Of a stretch of 5,564 nt of DNA, positions 4,720 through 5,564 are shown in pieces (position 1 is the stretch's first letter; each line of letters opens with the position of its first letter). Position numbers and translations under genes: made by a program. This DNA comes from Acidobacteriota bacterium (GTDB taxonomy: Bacteria > Acidobacteriota > Blastocatellia > Pyrinomonadales > Pyrinomonadaceae). The notes under the pieces were generated by a model. It ran no database searches. It was not told where the DNA came from and saw only the letters and a program-made list of their open reading frames with translations. The stretch covers positions 1-5,564 of the forward strand of contig JAFBAJ010000344.1 in assembly GCA_019247865.1 (NCBI GenBank), read 5' to 3'.

Positions 4720-5564
4720 ATGAGCATGAACTTATACGAACGCATTCCTAACAATGTGAACCTGTCCGAAGACAAGAAGCTTCAGCGCGCGCTGGAGAAG
4801 TGGCTGCCGAACTATCTGGACTGGTGGCGCGAGATGGGGCCGGAGGGCTTTCAGCAGAAGGACGTCTATCTGCGCACTGCGATCAGCGTCGAGCCGGAAG
4901 GCTGGGCTCATTTCGATTATGTCAAGATGCCGGACTATCGCTGGGGCATCTTTCTCAAGCCCGCAGACCCGAACGCCACGGTCGGCTTCGGCGACAACTA
5001 CGGGCAGCCGGTCTATCAGGAAGTGCCGGGCGAGTTTCGCAACGCCCTGCGCCGCATCATCGTCACACAGGGCGACACGGAGCCCGCTTCGGTCGAGCAG
5101 CAACGGCAGCTCGGCAAGACCTGCCCTTCGCTCTACGATCTGCGCAATCTCTTTCAGGTCAACGTCGAAGAGGGACGCCATTTGTGGGCGATGGTCTATC
5201 TGCTGCAACGCTACTTCGGGCGCGACGGGCGCGACGAAGCGGACGAGCTGTTGCAAAGGCGGAGCGGCAACCCGGACAAGCCGCGCATCCTCGAAGCCTT
5301 CAATCAGCCGTGCGACGACTGGCTCAACTTTTTCTGCTTCACGATGTTCACAGACCGCGACGGCAAGTACCAGCTCGCGGCGCTCGCCGAATCCGGCTTC
5401 GAGCCCCTGGCGCGCACCTGCCAGTTCATGTTGACGGAAGAGGCGCATCATCTCTTCGTCGGCGAGACGGGCGTCGGGCGCGTCGTCAAACGCACGGGTC
5501 AGCTGATGAAGGAAGCGAACGGCGCGCTCGACATACGCGAGCTGGGCGGCATCCCGCTCGATGT
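4720..5564 (+). CDS. boxB: Benzoyl-CoA 2,3-epoxidase, diiron oxygenase subunit BoxB, cut by right window edge
   Basis: BoxB uses O2 and electrons from the reductase BoxA to epoxidise benzoyl-CoA to 2,3-epoxybenzoyl-CoA, the step before BoxC. The 281 codons present are about 60% of a family protein of roughly 475 aa. The class I diiron site appears complete: E121 (in TQGDTEPASVEQQR), E151 and H154 (VEEGRHLW), D212 (MFTDRDGK), E241 and H244 (LTEEAHHLF). These match the ligands I recall for Azoarcus BoxB (E120, E150, H153, D211, E240, H243) with a constant +1 shift. The N-terminus MSMNLYERIPNNVNL also fits the family. It starts 5 nt after the boxC stop; ATG 4726 is a less likely alternative start because it is badly spaced from AAGAGGA. 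Cytoplasmic, with no signal peptide. The C-terminal part lies beyond the window. Confidence 0.95.
   Translation, partial: MSMNLYERIPNNVNLSEDKKLQRALEKWLPNYLDWWREMGPEGFQQKDVYLRTAISVEPEGWAHFDYVKMPDYRWGIFLKPADPNATVGFGDNYGQPVYQEVPGEFRNALRRIIVTQGDTEPASVEQQRQLGKTCPSLYDLRNLFQVNVEEGRHLWAMVYLLQRYFGRDGRDEADELLQRRSGNPDKPRILEAFNQPCDDWLNFFCFTMFTDRDGKYQLAALAESGFEPLARTCQFMLTEEAHHLFVGETGVGRVVKRTGQLMKEANGALDIRELGGIPLD

Overview
This is a high-GC bacterial chromosome segment with two divergent gene blocks. The minus-strand block reads tRNA-Sec, then dprA, then topA, and topA runs off the left edge. The plus-strand block is boxC followed by boxB, and boxB runs off the right edge. The taxon cannot be fixed from this window. 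A soil-type heterotroph fits, because the box pathway degrades benzoate aerobically and the non-coding gaps carry dyad repeats. Acidobacteriota or a similar non-proteobacterial lineage is a low-confidence guess.

Minus strand, right to left. A promoter at 2841-2870 precedes a 99-nt tRNA gene (2714-2812). It has anticodon UCA, a 6-bp D stem with a 4-nt loop, a 26-nt variable arm, encoded CCA and a G discriminator, which together mark a selenocysteine tRNA (selC). Only 32 nt later begins dprA (1551-2681, complete, 376 aa), the DNA-uptake RecA-loading protein. After a 61-nt gap that is largely one hairpin comes topA (DNA topoisomerase I, about 496 codons present). The topA Shine-Dalgarno sequence favours a GTG start 11 codons upstream of the family's usual first Met.

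Plus strand. A strong sigma70-like promoter (TTGACC, 17 nt, TATTAT) at 3006-3034 is followed at once by an 18-bp palindrome (3039-3056) that would cover the transcription start. This looks like a TetR-type operator. It drives boxC (2,3-epoxybenzoyl-CoA dihydrolase, 542 aa, complete) and, 5 nt after its stop, boxB (benzoyl-CoA 2,3-epoxidase, diiron subunit, first 281 codons). BoxB epoxidises benzoyl-CoA and BoxC opens the ring hydrolytically. The ligase, the BoxA reductase and the regulator would lie outside the window.

The divergent gap (2813-3085) also holds a 26-bp inverted repeat with one mismatch (2893-2978). No wholly new system is visible. The most unusual items are the selC-dprA-topA arrangement, the structure of the selenocysteine tRNA, and the operator-bearing box promoter.
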